From positions 62,001 through 126,000 of the forward strand of contig JAIUPN010000010.1 of NCBI GenBank assembly GCA_020160755.1: a DNA stretch of 64,000 nt. Reading direction: 5' to 3'. Positions 23,668-34,057 of the stretch are shown here, piece by piece. Within the stretch, counting starts at the first letter, position 1. The number at the start of each line of letters is the position of its first letter. Made by a program: the position numbers and the translations under genes. This DNA is from Pseudomonadota bacterium. GTDB taxonomy: Bacteria > Pseudomonadota > Alphaproteobacteria > Sphingomonadales > Sphingomonadaceae. The notes beneath the pieces were generated by a model. The model was not told where the DNA came from. It did no database searches and worked only from the letters and a program-made list of their open reading frames with translations.

Positions 23668-25242
23668 TTGTTCCAGCGTCACGAACCCATCGCGGGGATG
23701 TCCGGCAATGCGGCCGCCCTCACGATGTCGCAAGCGATCCCGCTGCGACGCAGCGATTCCGACGCCGAACCGCATCTCGGCTGGCGCGACCGGCTTGCCG
23801 AACTCGACCTCGTTCCTGACCTTGGCGATCATATCGGTTCGGCCGAGTGGTGGCGCGGGCTTGCGACATTAACTTTGCTGTGCGGAACCGCGATCGCGAC
23901 CTTCCCCGGCATCCAGCCGCTCGAAGTCGGCGGTACGCCGGCGCTCGACGCTGCCGACTTCAACGAAGCGCGTGCGCAGATGATCGTGCCGCTCGCGTTC
24001 GGCGGCGACACCGGGCGGCATATGGCGGCGACCGATGCGGTGCGCCCGCTGACGCAGACCCCCGAACGCCCCCAGATCGAACTCACCGCCACGCTGGGCA
24101 GCGGCGACAGCTTTGCGCGCCTGCTCGAACGCTCGGGCGTCGGCAGCAGCGAGGCGCAGGCGCTCGCGAACCAGGTCTCGGCTGCGGTGCCGCTCGCCGA
24201 TATCGCGCCGGGTACGCGCATCGACCTGATCCTCGGCCGCCGCGCCGCGCGCACGATGCCGCGTCCGGTCGAGGCGCTGGCGATGCGCGCGCGCTTTGAT
24301 CTTCGCATCGAGATGGAGCGGCAGGGCGGTCAGCTAGTCATGCGCCGTATCCCGATCGCGGTCGACGCGACGCCGCTGCGTATCCGCGGCCGCGTCGGCG
24401 ACAGCCTGTACCGCTCGGCGCGTGCCGCCGGTGCGCCGCCACAGGTGATCCAGTCGTATCTGCGCGTCATCGGCCAGCAGGTTTCGGTCGGCAGCGGCAT
24501 CCGCTCGAACGACGAATTCGACATCATCGTCGATTATCGCCGCGCCGAAACGGGCGAGAGCGAAACGGGCAAACTGCTCTATGCCGGGCTGATCCGCGGC
24601 GGCAAGCCGAAGCTGTCGATGCTCGAATGGACCACGGGCGGCCGCGCCCAATGGTATGAGGCGTCGGGCGTCGGGCAGCAGCGCGGCGGGATGGCCCGGC
24701 CGACCAACGGGCGCGTGACCTCGACCTTCGGGATGCGCCGCCACCCGATCCTCGGTTACAAGCGGATGCACAGCGGCATGGACTTCGGCGGCGGTTATGG
24801 CGCGCCGATCTATGCGGTGACCGACGGGGTCGTGACGATCGCCGGGCGCCACGGCGGCTTCGGCAACTATGTAAAGCTCAACCACGGCAACGGCCTCGGC
24901 ACCGGCTATGGACATATGAGCCGCATCGCGGTGCGCCCCGGCCAGCGGGTCAATCGCGGACAGGTGATCGGCTATATCGGTTCGACCGGCCTGTCGACCG
25001 GCCCGCATCTCCATTATGAACTGTATCGCAACGGGCGTGCGGTGAACCCGTCGTCGGTGACCTTCGTCACCCGCGCGCTGCTCGAGGGCAAGGATCTCGC
25101 CGATTTCCGCGCGCGCATCCGTGCGCTGACATCGATCGCGCCGGGCGCCGCGCTGGCCCCGGTGGCGCCGAAGCAGATCGAGGGACCAAAGCTCGGCAGC
25201 CTCGCAGATACGGCATCGAAGCGGGCCGGCGACGGCATCTGA
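23668..25242 (+). CDS. M23-family cell-wall metallopeptidase
   Basis: A 524-residue protein. A cytoplasmic N-terminus (~60 residues), one transmembrane helix (about 63-80), a LysM/OapA-like middle, and a C-terminal M23 (LytM) domain with the zinc ligands in HSGMDFGG and HLHYE. It probably cleaves peptidoglycan crosslinks or acts as a divisome activator. The TTG at 23668 is taken as start because a G-rich site precedes it; the ATG at 23698 is an alternative. A CtrA-type box upstream suggests cell-cycle control. Confidence 0.85.
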   Translation: MFQRHEPIAGMSGNAAALTMSQAIPLRRSDSDAEPHLGWRDRLAELDLVPDLGDHIGSAEWWRGLATLTLLCGTAIATFPGIQPLEVGGTPALDAADFNEARAQMIVPLAFGGDTGRHMAATDAVRPLTQTPERPQIELTATLGSGDSFARLLERSGVGSSEAQALANQVSAAVPLADIAPGTRIDLILGRRAARTMPRPVEALAMRARFDLRIEMERQGGQLVMRRIPIAVDATPLRIRGRVGDSLYRSARAAGAPPQVIQSYLRVIGQQVSVGSGIRSNDEFDIIVDYRRAETGESETGKLLYAGLIRGGKPKLSMLEWTTGGRAQWYEASGVGQQRGGMARPTNGRVTSTFGMRRHPILGYKRMHSGMDFGGGYGAPIYAVTDGVVTIAGRHGGFGNYVKLNHGNGLGTGYGHMSRIAVRPGQRVNRGQVIGYIGSTGLSTGPHLHYELYRNGRAVNPSSVTFVTRALLEGKDLADFRARIRALTSIAPGAALAPVAPKQIEGPKLGSLADTASKRAGDGI

Positions 25243-25252
25243 TCCCGCGTAA

Positions 25253-26837
<1,585 letters not shown>

Positions 26838-26841
<4 letters not shown>

Positions 26842-29090
26842 CCGCCTCCCCATCACCGCGCCGCTGGCTGTTCGTGCTGACGATCCTCGTCGGCAGTTTT
26901 CTGCTGTTCCTCGTCCAGCCGATGGTCGCGCGGATGGTGCTGCCCAAATTGGGCGGCGCGCCTGCGGTGTGGAACAGCGCGATGCTCGTCTATCAGGCGC
27001 TGCTGCTCGGCGGCTATGCCTATGCGCACTGGCTCGGCCGCTTTACCGTGCGACGGCAGGCGATCATCCACCTTGCGCTGTTTCTTGTCGCGGCGCTGTG
27101 GCTCCCGATCGGTATCGCCGAGATCGCGCCGCCCGGACCAGGGCAGGAGGCGCTATGGGTGCCCTTGCTCCTGCTCGCCTCGATCGGTCCCGTCTTCTTC
27201 GTCGTCTCGGCACAGGCGCCGCTGATGCAGCGCTGGTTCGCCGCCGACCGCCAGGCGGGCGATCCCTATTATCTCTATGCCGCGTCGAACCTCGGCAGCT
27301 TTGCCGGGCTCATCAGCTATCCGGCGCTCGTCGAACCGACGATGCCGCTTGCCGCCCAAAGCTGGGGCTGGACCGCGGGTTATGCGGCGCTCGTCCTGCT
27401 CGTTGCCGGGGCGGCCGCCGCGCGCTGGCACGGCGCTGCGGAAAGTCACATCGCCGCCACACCCGAACCGCGCCCGACGCTGCGGCGCCAGATCCACTGG
27501 TTGCTGATCGCCGCCGTGCCGTCGGGGCTGATGCTGTCGACGACGACGCACCTCACCACCGATATCGTCGCCATGCCTTTGCTCTGGGTGCTGCCGCTCG
27601 GGCTCTACCTGCTCAGCTTCGTCATCGCCTTTTCGACGATGGAGCGGCCGACGCAGATCATCACGCTGCTCGCGCCGGTCGTATTGCTTTCGGTCGGCGG
27701 GCTCGGCCTGCTCAGTTCGGGCGGCGGTTCGATGATGGTCGCGCTCGCCAGCCTCATGATGCTGTTCATCGTCGCGACCGCGCTGCACGGCTATCTCTAT
27801 CATCTCCGCCCCGCGCCGCAGCATCTGACGCTCTTCTACCTGATCATGTCGGCGGGTGGGGTGCTTGGCGGCCTGTTCGCCGCCCTGTTTGCGCCGCTGC
27901 TCTTCGACTGGGTGTATGAGCATCCGTTGCTGATCCTCGCCGCGGCGATGCTGGTGCCGTTGCCCGCGCTCTTCCCGTGGGACAAATGGCTGGGGCTCGA
28001 GGCGAAGACGACGCGCATCGTTACGGCGGTGCTCGTGCTGGCCGCGGCCTTCGCCAGCTGGCATCTGGTCGATCAATGGACGGGCCGGGTTGATGGCGCG
28101 GTGGCGGGCTGGGGCATCGCGATCTTCGTCATCGGCATGCTCGTCATCGGCTGGCGCTGGGCCTATGTACCCGTACTCGCATTGCTGATGATCGGGGTCG
28201 GCGGCTGGGACACGATCCAGGAAAGCTTCACCGGCGCGCGCGTCCGCAGCTATTTCGGCGTCTATACGGTCTCCGACTATCCGGAATCGAACCAGCGTCG
28301 TCTCGCGCACGGTACGACGCTCCACGGTCTCCAGCGCACCGACGCCGCGCATCGGCGCGACCCGACGACCTATTACGGACACCAGTCGGGGGTCGGGCTG
28401 ACGCTCGACAAGGCCGATGCGCTGGCGGGTCCGAACGCATCGATCGGCATCGTCGGGCTGGGGGCGGGCACGCTCGCCTGTTACCGCAAGCCCGGACAGC
28501 GGTGGACGATCTTCGAAATCGATCCGGTGATGGTCGATATTGCGCGCGACCCTGCCAAATTTACCTTCCTGTCGGATTGCGCGGGCGACACGCCGATCGT
28601 TATCGGTGACGCGCGGCTCCAGCTCGCGAACCAGCCGGCGGGGCGTTTCGACATCATCGTCATCGACGCTTTTTCGTCCGACGCGATCCCGCTGCACCTG
28701 CTGACCCGTGAAGCGATCGGCATTTATTCGCGCGCGATGAAGCCCGACGGTATCCTGCTCATCCATATCTCGAACCGTTTCTTCGGGCTCGAACCGGTGC
28801 TGGCGGAGGAGGCGAGGGCGCGCGGCTGGACCGCGGCAATCCGTATGGATCCGGGGGCGATGGGTGACGAATATGGTGACCTGACCGGATCGAACTGGGT
28901 CGCGCTGACCGCGACGCCGCAGCGGATGCAGCAATTGACCGGCGGACTTCGCCCGCGCAAGGATTCGCAGGATCTCGACACTTGGGTGCCACTCGAGTCG
29001 CAGCCGGATTTCGAACGCTGGACCGACGACTATGCCTCGACGCTGCCGGTTCTGATCTGGAAAAATATCATCGGAGGCCGCGACGAATGA
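26838..29090 (+). CDS. Membrane protein fused to a spermidine synthase-like domain
   Basis: A 750-residue fusion. The first ~470 residues hold about a dozen hydrophobic helices (opening LFVLTILVGSFLLFLVQP). The C-terminal ~250 residues form a spermidine synthase-like fold with the nucleotide loop GIVGLGAGTLACY, acidic FEIDPVMVDIA and the aminopropyltransferase-like VIDAFSSDAIPLHL. Whether it makes polyamines is unknown; such fusions are widespread and uncharacterised. The ATG at 26838 overlaps the previous stop (ATGA); an ATG at 26826 is also possible. Confidence 0.82.
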
Positions 29091-29641
29091 CCCGTAACGA
29101 CATCAGCATCATCACCGTCAATGGCAAGACGCCGCAAATCGATCCCAGCGCCTTCATCGCGCCAGGGTGCCGGATTATCGGCGACGTGACGATCGGCCCC
29201 GATGTCAGTATCTGGTACAATTGCGTGCTGCGCGCCGATGTCAGCCGCATCGTCGTTGGTGCGCGCTCGAACATCCAGGACGGCAGCATCGTCCACTGCG
29301 ACGGCCCGATGCCGCACCGCCCGGAAGGTTTCCCGACGATCATCGGCGAAGATGTGCTGATCGGCCATCTTGCGATGGTGCACGGCTGCACCCTCGCGGA
29401 CAGGGCGTTCGTCGGGCTGAAGGCGACGGTGATGAACGGGTGTCGCATCGGCAGCGACGCGATGCTCGCCGCGGGCGCGCTGCTCACCGAGAATAAGGAA
29501 ATCCCGGACCGCGAGCTCTGGGCCGGATCGCCCGCGCGGCGCGTACGCGAGATAGACGATGCGCAGGCGGCAGGGATGCAGCTCGGCGTCGCGCATTATG
29601 TGATGAACGGGCGGATGCACAAGGCGGCGATCGAGGGCTGA
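29087..29641 (+). CDS. Gamma-carbonic-anhydrase family protein
   Basis: A 184-residue left-handed beta-helix protein. Hexapeptide repeats run through most of it; the three zinc-type histidines are in SIVHCDG, IGHLAMVHGC (two). Related YrdA/PaaY proteins have weak or unproven carbonic-anhydrase activity. The start overlaps the preceding stop as ATGA, making it the last of four coupled genes after hemB. Confidence 0.9.
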   Translation: MTRNDISIITVNGKTPQIDPSAFIAPGCRIIGDVTIGPDVSIWYNCVLRADVSRIVVGARSNIQDGSIVHCDGPMPHRPEGFPTIIGEDVLIGHLAMVHGCTLADRAFVGLKATVMNGCRIGSDAMLAAGALLTENKEIPDRELWAGSPARRVREIDDAQAAGMQLGVAHYVMNGRMHKAAIEG

Positions 29642-29645
29642 AACG

Positions 29646-29680
29646 AAAAGGGCGCCCCGGTCTCCCGGAGCGCCCTTTTG
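29646..29680. terminator. Bidirectional terminator between convergent operons
   Basis: AAAAGGGCGC at 29646-29655 pairs with GCGCCCTTTT at 29670-29679. It ends with T-runs on both strands and lies between the carbonic-anhydrase-like gene (+) and the convergent PuuD-like gene (-), so it can serve both. Confidence 0.85.
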
Positions 29681-29698
29681 CAATCTTTGCCAGCCAGC

Positions 29699-30271
29699 TT
29701 AGCTGAAGTTCACCATCGCATAGAGCATCGGGATCGACAGCAAGGTGTTGGTCCGTGAAAAGATCATCGCGGTCTTCGCGGCCTTTGCCTTGGTCGCGTC
29801 GTCGGCCTCGACGATGCCCAGCGCCTTCTTCTGGTTCGGCCAGATCACGAACCAGACGTTGAACGCCATGATCAGGCCCAGCCACATGCCGACGCCGATC
29901 AGCTTGTACGGATCCTGAAGCCCCAGCGCGGGCGCCAGATATTTGGCGTGGCCGGCGATTGCGAGGCCGAGCAGCACGGTGACCAGTGCCGCCCAGCGGA
30001 ACCAGAACAGCGCGGCGGGCGCGATATGCTTGCCGACCGCGGGTTTCAGTTCGGCCGGAATCTTCGGCATCGTCGGGATCTGGACGAAATTGAAATAATA
30101 GAGCAGACCGATCCACAGCACGCCGAAGAAGGTGTGCAGCCAGCGCATGATCGCATTGCCCGCGGCGACGCCGTCCTCGAAATTCTGGCCGTTGAGGCAC
30201 AGCATCAGGATGATCGCGAGCACGAGCCCCGCGCCGAGCACGGCGTGCAGGTTTCCGAAAAATTTGTCCAT
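29699..30271 (-). CDS. PuuD-like (urate hydroxylase N-terminal) membrane protein
   Basis: A 190-residue polytopic membrane protein with about five hydrophobic helices and the HTFFGVLWIGLLYYFNFVQIP segment typical of the membrane domain of PuuD-type urate oxidases (Urate_ox_N). The C-terminal cytochrome c part of full PuuD is absent and no purine catabolism gene is near, so urate oxidation is doubtful. GGGGGAACTGCC gives the ribosome site for the ATG at 30271. Confidence 0.75.
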   Translation of the reverse strand: MDKFFGNLHAVLGAGLVLAIILMLCLNGQNFEDGVAAGNAIMRWLHTFFGVLWIGLLYYFNFVQIPTMPKIPAELKPAVGKHIAPAALFWFRWAALVTVLLGLAIAGHAKYLAPALGLQDPYKLIGVGMWLGLIMAFNVWFVIWPNQKKALGIVEADDATKAKAAKTAMIFSRTNTLLSIPMLYAMVNFS

Positions 30272-30352
30272 GGCAGTTCCCCCTTGTTGTCGCGGCGCCG
30301 CGTGCGACCCGGAGCCGGTGACGCAGCTATGCCAGCGCGGCGGGGAATTGCA

Positions 30353-31042
30353 TCAACTTTTGTCGGTTGCCGCCTCTTCGGGAACAGCGAGCCCGTTCTT
30401 CAGCATCACCGGAACCTGGCTGAAGGTGAAGAGAAAGGAGAGGGCGGTCACGCCCCACACCTTGATCGTCAGCCACAGGTCGAAGCTCATCTGCTTCGCC
30501 TGGATCATCTCGTACATCACATGATTGGCGATACCGAGTGCGGCGAAGAACAGGCCCCAATTGCGCGACAGCAGCAGCCAGCCGCGGTCGGTGAGCCCCT
30601 CGAGCGCCGATTGCAGGAGGTATTTGAGCATCGGCCGCTTGAACCAGTAACCGCCGAGCAGCAGCGCGGCGAAGGCGCCATAGATGATCGTCGGCTTCAT
30701 CACGATGAAACGCTCGTCGTGGAACCAGATCGTCAGTGCGCCGAAGCCGAGGACGAGGATGCTCGACATCCACAGCATGGGTGAAATCCTGCCGAGCTTC
30801 CATTTCGAAACGACCATCGCGATGACGATCGCGACCATGAAGGCGACCGTGCCCTTGATCGCCGCGGTCGTCGCGGCGAACGCGCCTTCGCCGCCCGAAG
30901 AGAATTTATAGGCGAGGAAGAAGACGAGCAAAGGTCCGAAATCGATCACGAAGTTGAGCCAGCCATGCTTGGCTGGCGGCGGCGCGGGGACCGCCTCGGG
31001 GCCGCCCGGAAGCTGGTCGATCTGGTCGAGCTTGTCGCTCAT
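30353..31042 (-). CDS. yciB: YciB-type inner-membrane protein (septation protein A)
   Basis: A 229-residue protein with about six membrane helices after a Pro-rich cytoplasmic leader. LNFVIDFGPLLVFFLAYK and WFKRPMLKYLLQSAL match YciB/IspZ proteins, which contribute to envelope synthesis and septation in several bacteria. The ATG overlaps the ftsY stop as ATGA, which fixes the start inside a longer open frame. Confidence 0.87.
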   Translation of the reverse strand: MSDKLDQIDQLPGGPEAVPAPPPAKHGWLNFVIDFGPLLVFFLAYKFSSGGEGAFAATTAAIKGTVAFMVAIVIAMVVSKWKLGRISPMLWMSSILVLGFGALTIWFHDERFIVMKPTIIYGAFAALLLGGYWFKRPMLKYLLQSALEGLTDRGWLLLSRNWGLFFAALGIANHVMYEMIQAKQMSFDLWLTIKVWGVTALSFLFTFSQVPVMLKNGLAVPEEAATDKS

Positions 31043-31965
31043 CTGATGTTTCCTGCAATAATGGCCGCGATCTCGTCCGCGTCGAACGGGCGAAGGTCGT
31101 CGATGGTTTCCCCGATGCCGATCGCGTGGATGGGAAGTCCGTGGCGCTCGGCCGCGGACACCAGCACGCCGCCGCGCGCGGTGCCGTCGAGCTTGGTCAT
31201 GACGAGGCCGGTGACCCCCGCGACTTCGCGGAACACGTCGATCTGCGACAGTGCATTCTGCCCCGTCGTCGCGTCGAGCACGAGCACGACATCGTGCGGC
31301 GCGGCGGGATTGAGGCGGCCGAGCACGCGCTTGATCTTGGCGAGTTCGTCCATCAGCTCGCGCTTGTTCTGAAGCCGCCCGGCGGTGTCGACGATCAGCA
31401 CGTCGATGCCGGTCGCGGTCGCCTGCTTCACCGCATCGAACACGATGCCCGCGCTGTCGCCGCCCTCGGGTCCCGCCATGATCGGCACGCCGAGCCGCTC
31501 GGCCCAGACCTTGAGCTGTCCGATCGCGGCGGCACGGAAGGTGTCGCCCGCGACGAGCATCACGCCATAATCCTGTTCCTGGAACAGGTGCGCGAGCTTG
31601 GCGATTGTCGTCGTCTTGCCCGATCCGTTGACCCCGATCACGAGGATGACCTGCGGACGCGGAAAGGCGTCGATGTCGAGCGGTTCGGCGACGGGGCGCA
31701 GCACCGCGGCGATTTCTTCGGCGACGACCTTGCGCAGTTCCTCGGTGCCGTTCGCGGCGATATCGCGGCGTTCGGCGAGGCGTTCGCGGATGCGTGTCGC
31801 CATCGCGGGGCCGAGGTCGGCGGTGATCAGCGCCTCCTCGATCCGGTCGAGATCGTCCTCGTCGAGCCGTGCCTTGCCGGTCAGCCCCGCGAGATTTTCG
31901 CCGAGCCGTTCGGACGTACGGCGAAATCCGCCGAGCAGCCTTTCGCTCCAGCTTTGGCCGGTCAT
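31039..31965 (-). CDS. ftsY: Signal recognition particle receptor FtsY
   Basis: A 308-residue SRP receptor GTPase. N domain to about 95, then GTPase motifs: GVNGSGKTTT, DTFRAAA, DTAGR and TKLDGTARGG. It is short, lacking the long acidic N-terminal A domain of E. coli FtsY, as in many alphaproteobacteria. It targets SRP-ribosome complexes to the Sec machinery. Start (ATG 31965) overlaps the mtaB stop and its own stop overlaps yciB. Confidence 0.96.
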   Translation of the reverse strand: MTGQSWSERLLGGFRRTSERLGENLAGLTGKARLDEDDLDRIEEALITADLGPAMATRIRERLAERRDIAANGTEELRKVVAEEIAAVLRPVAEPLDIDAFPRPQVILVIGVNGSGKTTTIAKLAHLFQEQDYGVMLVAGDTFRAAAIGQLKVWAERLGVPIMAGPEGGDSAGIVFDAVKQATATGIDVLIVDTAGRLQNKRELMDELAKIKRVLGRLNPAAPHDVVLVLDATTGQNALSQIDVFREVAGVTGLVMTKLDGTARGGVLVSAAERHGLPIHAIGIGETIDDLRPFDADEIAAIIAGNIR

Positions 31966-33203
31966 GCGGCGATATCCTTTGCTTGCGTGGGAGTGGCAAC
32001 CATGCGGTCGCCGTCGCGCGCGGTCAGGCGCACGGGAATGATGGTGCCGGGCGCCGCGGAGGCGGTCAGCGTGACGGCGGCGAAATTTTCGGCATGGCCG
32101 GTCATGCCGTCGCGCTCGACGAGCATCGACGCGGTGCGGCCGACCTGTGTATCGAGCCAGCCCTGCCGCCGCCGCGCATTGGCTTCGCGCAGCGTTGCGG
32201 CGCGCTCGCGCGCGATCGTGCGCCCGACCTGCGGCATCCGCGCGGCGGGGGTCCCGGCGCGCGGGCTGTAAGGAAAGATATGTCCGAAAACGATGTCGCA
32301 ATCGTCGATGAGTGCGAGCGAGTTCGCGAACATCGCGTCATCCTCGGTCGGAAAGCCCGCGATCAGGTCGGCGCCGATCGCGACGTCGGCGCGCGCGGCC
32401 TTCAACCGTTCGATCAGTGCGACGGCATCGGCGCGGCGATGGCGGCGCTTCATGCGCGTCAGCACCATATCGTCGCCAGCTTGCAGCGACAGGTGGACGT
32501 GCGGCATCACGCGCTTTTCCTGCGTCAGCAAGGCGAACAGCGCGTCGTCGATCCGGTCGGGGTCGAGCGACGAGAGGCGGAGGCGTTCGACCGGCAGCGC
32601 GAGCAGCGCCTCGACCAGCGCCGCAAGGCTGGTGCCGCTGTCGTCGCCATAGCTCGCCAGATCGACCCCGGTCAGGATGATCTCGCGCTGGCCGCGACCC
32701 AGTGCGGTTTGCGCGGATGCAACAACCGCCTCGATCGTTGCCGACCGCGCCGTGCCGCGCGCCAGCACCGTCGCGCAAAAGGTGCAGCTGTGCGAGCAGC
32801 CGGTCTGGACCCCAAGGAAGGCGCGGGCGTGATCGGCGCCGGAGAGGGCGGGGACATAGGCTGTCGAGCGGGCCGACGCTGCGGGCGAGGCGCCATAGCT
32901 TTCGGCACGTCCCTTCGCATCATTGGATACGACTCGCGCGCCCATCGCAGCGAAGGCATCGCGCTCCAGCTCCGCCGCACATCCCGTTACCACGACGTCG
33001 GCGTCCGGCCGCTCGCGCAAGGCGCGACGCACGGCCTGCCGTGCCTGCCGCACCGCCTCGTCGGTCACCGCGCAGCTGTTGAAGATGATCGTATCGCGCA
33101 CGCCCGCAGCGCGCGCGGCGGCACGAACCCCTTCGCCCTCGGCGATGTTCAGCCGGCAACCGAAATTGACGACCTCGACCGGGTCGGCGAGGGAGATGCT
33201 CAT
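31962..33203 (-). CDS. mtaB: tRNA t6A37 methylthiotransferase MtaB
   Basis: A 413-residue radical-SAM enzyme adding a methylthio group to t6A at position 37 of tRNAs. The N-terminal UPF0004 domain has Cys in NFGCRLN, FNSCAVT and TGCAAE; the radical-SAM triplet is CSHSCTFC; a C-terminal TRAM-like part follows. The usual IIPYGRG after the triplet reads ATVLARG here. Both ends overlap their neighbours by 4 nt in the dapF-mtaB-ftsY chain. Confidence 0.92.
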   Translation of the reverse strand: MSISLADPVEVVNFGCRLNIAEGEGVRAAARAAGVRDTIIFNSCAVTDEAVRQARQAVRRALRERPDADVVVTGCAAELERDAFAAMGARVVSNDAKGRAESYGASPAASARSTAYVPALSGADHARAFLGVQTGCSHSCTFCATVLARGTARSATIEAVVASAQTALGRGQREIILTGVDLASYGDDSGTSLAALVEALLALPVERLRLSSLDPDRIDDALFALLTQEKRVMPHVHLSLQAGDDMVLTRMKRRHRRADAVALIERLKAARADVAIGADLIAGFPTEDDAMFANSLALIDDCDIVFGHIFPYSPRAGTPAARMPQVGRTIARERAATLREANARRRQGWLDTQVGRTASMLVERDGMTGHAENFAAVTLTASAAPGTIIPVRLTARDGDRMVATPTQAKDIAA

Positions 33204-34006
33204 CCGAACTGCGCCCAGTCGGTCTCGCCCTCATACACGCGCGTTGCGGCGCCGCTCATCACGATCGGCTCGCCGGGCGCCCAGCGGATGATCAGGTCGC
33301 CGCCGGGCAGCGACACCGTGACCGGCGACTGGACCAGTCCGGCGCGAATCGCAGCGACTGCGGTCGCGCACGCGCCGGTGCCGCACGCCTGCGTCAGCCC
33401 GACGCCGCGTTCCCAGACCCGCAGTTGCAGTTGATTCTCGCCGTCGAGGCTCGCGACATTGACGTTGACGCGCTCGGGGAACAGCGGGTCGGTCTCGATC
33501 CGCGGGCCGAGCTCGTCGAGCGCGACGGCGTCGGCTTCGGGGACGAAGAAGACGATATGCGGATTGCCGACATTCACCGCCGCGCCATGCTCGAGCTCGT
33601 CCCACGCGACGGGCATGTCGCGCGTGTCCATCGGCATCGCGAGCGGGATATGCTCCCAGTCGAACACGGGTTCACCCAGCGTCACCTCGGCCCCGCCATC
33701 AGCCGGCGTGACGCGCAGCATCCCGCCCAGCGTCTCGATCACCGCGGGCTTGCCGATCAGCGTTGCGACGCAGCGCGTCGCATTGCCGCACGCCTCGACC
33801 TCGCCGCCGTCGGCGTTGAAGATGCGCATCTTCACGTCGGCGCTGGTCGACGGTTCGAGCAGGATCAACTGGTCGCACCCGATGCCGTGGCGCCGGTCGG
33901 CGATCGCATGCGCGCGCGCCGGCGTCATCTCGACGTGAGCCACGCGCGCGTCGATCACGACGAAGTCGTTGCCGAGGCCGTGCATCTTGGTGAAGCGGTC
34001 TGCCAT
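33200..34006 (-). CDS. dapF: Diaminopimelate epimerase
   Basis: A 268-residue PLP-independent racemase converting LL- to meso-diaminopimelate for lysine and peptidoglycan. The two catalytic cysteines are in EACGNATRC and TQACGTGACAT. The N-terminus KMHGLGNDFVVID is typical. It is the first gene of the dapF-mtaB-ftsY-yciB unit, joined by ATGA overlaps. Confidence 0.96.
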   Translation of the reverse strand: MADRFTKMHGLGNDFVVIDARVAHVEMTPARAHAIADRRHGIGCDQLILLEPSTSADVKMRIFNADGGEVEACGNATRCVATLIGKPAVIETLGGMLRVTPADGGAEVTLGEPVFDWEHIPLAMPMDTRDMPVAWDELEHGAAVNVGNPHIVFFVPEADAVALDELGPRIETDPLFPERVNVNVASLDGENQLQLRVWERGVGLTQACGTGACATAVAAIRAGLVQSPVTVSLPGGDLIIRWAPGEPIVMSGAATRVYEGETDWAQFG

Positions 34007-34057
34007 AGCTCGCGCATGTAAGGGCGCGCGAGCGCGAAGTCTAGCGATGCGGCGGGA

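Noticed and set aside
27153..28934. A 593-codon minus-strand frame opposite the membrane/spermidine-synthase fusion
   Set aside because: Product is Arg/Asp/His-rich with no domain; the fusion protein on the plus strand is clear.
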